Shown here: piece by piece, positions 38,256 to 38,816 of the stretch | Numbering within the stretch: the first letter of the stretch is position 1 | How the letters are laid out: the number at the start of each line of letters is the position of its first letter | IMG/VR virus record: IMGVR_UViG_3300021792_000510 | Location: 1 to 38,816 of that record | From: a virus | Reading direction: 5' to 3' (one strand) | Length of the DNA stretch: 38,816 bases | The notes under the pieces: model-generated | The model's database searches: none | Told to the model about the DNA's origin: nothing | Seen by the model: only the letters and a program-made list of their open reading frames with translations | Made by a program: the position numbers and the translations under genes

Positions 38256-38816
38256 TCAATGGGCGAACAAGTTGCTTTGCTCATGCTTCAACTCGTTTAT
38301 CTTGGCGTGTAGGCCGATCTTCTCGTCGGCCTTGACCTGAGCGTGTTCCGACATATGGGACACCAGCTCTTGCAGCTGATCCACGTCACCAACGTTTACA
38401 AAACTCTTTTCCTTGTTGACGAACACGACAGATTTCTTTTTCTGTTTGAGTAACTCGATGACGTTGCTTAATGTCCCCGTGCTCTTGGCGTCCCAGATCA
38501 TCAGCCCGAAGTCGGCGACGTGTGCCATCGCTATATCTTTGGCGGTAAAAAATGCGCGGGTGCCCTTCGCGTGTTTCGCTTCGATGGTACAGACTTGCCA
38601 ATCGCCGATGTTATTTCGCGGCGTCGGCCCGCTGCAGTACACCGTCGCATACTTTGCGCAATGGTCCGCGAGGTACGTTTGGATGGACGCGTCGGCCCCG
38701 TCAGCGTCGCCGACGACAACCTTGAGGTCGGACTCGATGATCTTGTCGATGCGCTCTTTTACCTTCAAATCAAGGTGTTTGATATTCATCGATCCAGCTA
38801 TGAAAACGGTAGTCAC
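38256..38816 (-). CDS. SLOG-superfamily nucleotide-binding protein (186 aa or longer)
   Basis: Rossmann-like SLOG domain of the YspA/cpYpsA type: 'TVFIAGSMNIKHLDLKVKERIDKIIESDLKVVVGDADGADASI' (phosphate-binding loop and GDADGAD), then 'GPTPRNNIGDW' and 'DAKSTGTLSNVIELL' (ligand-binding and Gly-Thr turn). The end is a charged helical tail. The GTG start is the last base of the window, so a longer N-terminus cannot be excluded. Base composition is AT-richer than its neighbours, suggesting separate acquisition. SLOG proteins bind nucleotides or nucleotide-derived signals and some are linked to phage defence, so an exclusion or defence role is plausible but not shown. Confidence 0.75.
   Translation of the reverse strand: MTTVFIAGSMNIKHLDLKVKERIDKIIESDLKVVVGDADGADASIQTYLADHCAKYATVYCSGPTPRNNIGDWQVCTIEAKHAKGTRAFFTAKDIAMAHVADFGLMIWDAKSTGTLSNVIELLKQKKKSVVFVNKEKSFVNVGDVDQLQELVSHMSEHAQVKADEKIGLHAKINELKHEQSNLFAH
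38268..38278. repeat. Possible palindrome copy CAAGTTGCTTT (two mismatches)
   Basis: Near the 3' end of the SLOG gene; weak rightmost member. Confidence 0.25.

Noticed and set aside
1-38816. CRISPR array, tRNA genes, insertion sequences
   Set aside because: No regularly spaced direct repeats with unique spacers, no cloverleaf candidates and no transposase-like genes were seen.
1-38816. attL/attR repeats inside the window
   Set aside because: No convincing direct repeat between the two ends was found; both ends fall at start codons, so attachment sites probably lie outside.

Overview
The window is an almost complete temperate siphovirus-type prophage in a G+C-rich bacterium. High G+C, codon use, the phiE125 gp8-type connector gene and the overall gene set suggest Burkholderiaceae (Burkholderia, Paraburkholderia or a relative). 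This host call is inferred from gene content, not from a database search. Both ends of the window coincide with start codons (integrase at 1, a SLOG-domain gene at 38816), so no attachment sites or flanking host genes are visible.

Layout. 1-1161: tyrosine integrase. 1126-6549: a tightly packed leftward operon of 13 small genes (two membrane proteins nearest the promoter, an orphan ParB-like protein, a cupin-like protein, winged-helix-like proteins and an excisionase-like gene last). It is driven by a clear promoter PL at 6598-6626 with two operators. 6697-7651: the repressor and a co-directional membrane protein. 7675-7739: PR/PRM control region with two more operators of the same dyad. 7771-12946: rightward early genes (Cro-like, CII-like, a primase-helicase split by one in-frame TGA, an origin-like iteron region, and a zinc-finger Q-like protein). 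12951-13147: a late promoter, structured leader and terminator, arranged as in lambda pR'-tR'. 13163-19270: HNH nuclease, possible cos region, terminase, portal, ClpP-like protease and HK97-type capsid. 19345-34274: connectors and a lambda-type tail (tube, G/GT frameshift, tape measure, M, L, K, I, J) with an inserted fibre-like gene between M and L. 34357-36764: lysis cassette (holin, endolysin, and several spanin-like genes). 36786-38816: accessory right end, with a gene under a near-perfect LexA (SOS) box, a secreted lipoprotein and a SLOG-domain protein.

How the parts fit. The repressor has a helix-turn-helix but no S24 autoprotease domain, so RecA-stimulated self-cleavage is unlikely. 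The SOS-boxed gene at 36786-37157 is therefore a candidate for the induction switch, by analogy with LexA-controlled antirepressors such as 186 Tum. The most unusual signal is a dispersed short palindrome, AAAGTNACTTT. There are four perfect and twelve one-mismatch copies, spaced 1.4-4.2 kb apart across the whole element, on coding and non-coding DNA alike. The phage-encoded ParB-like protein, which has no ParA partner, is one candidate binder.
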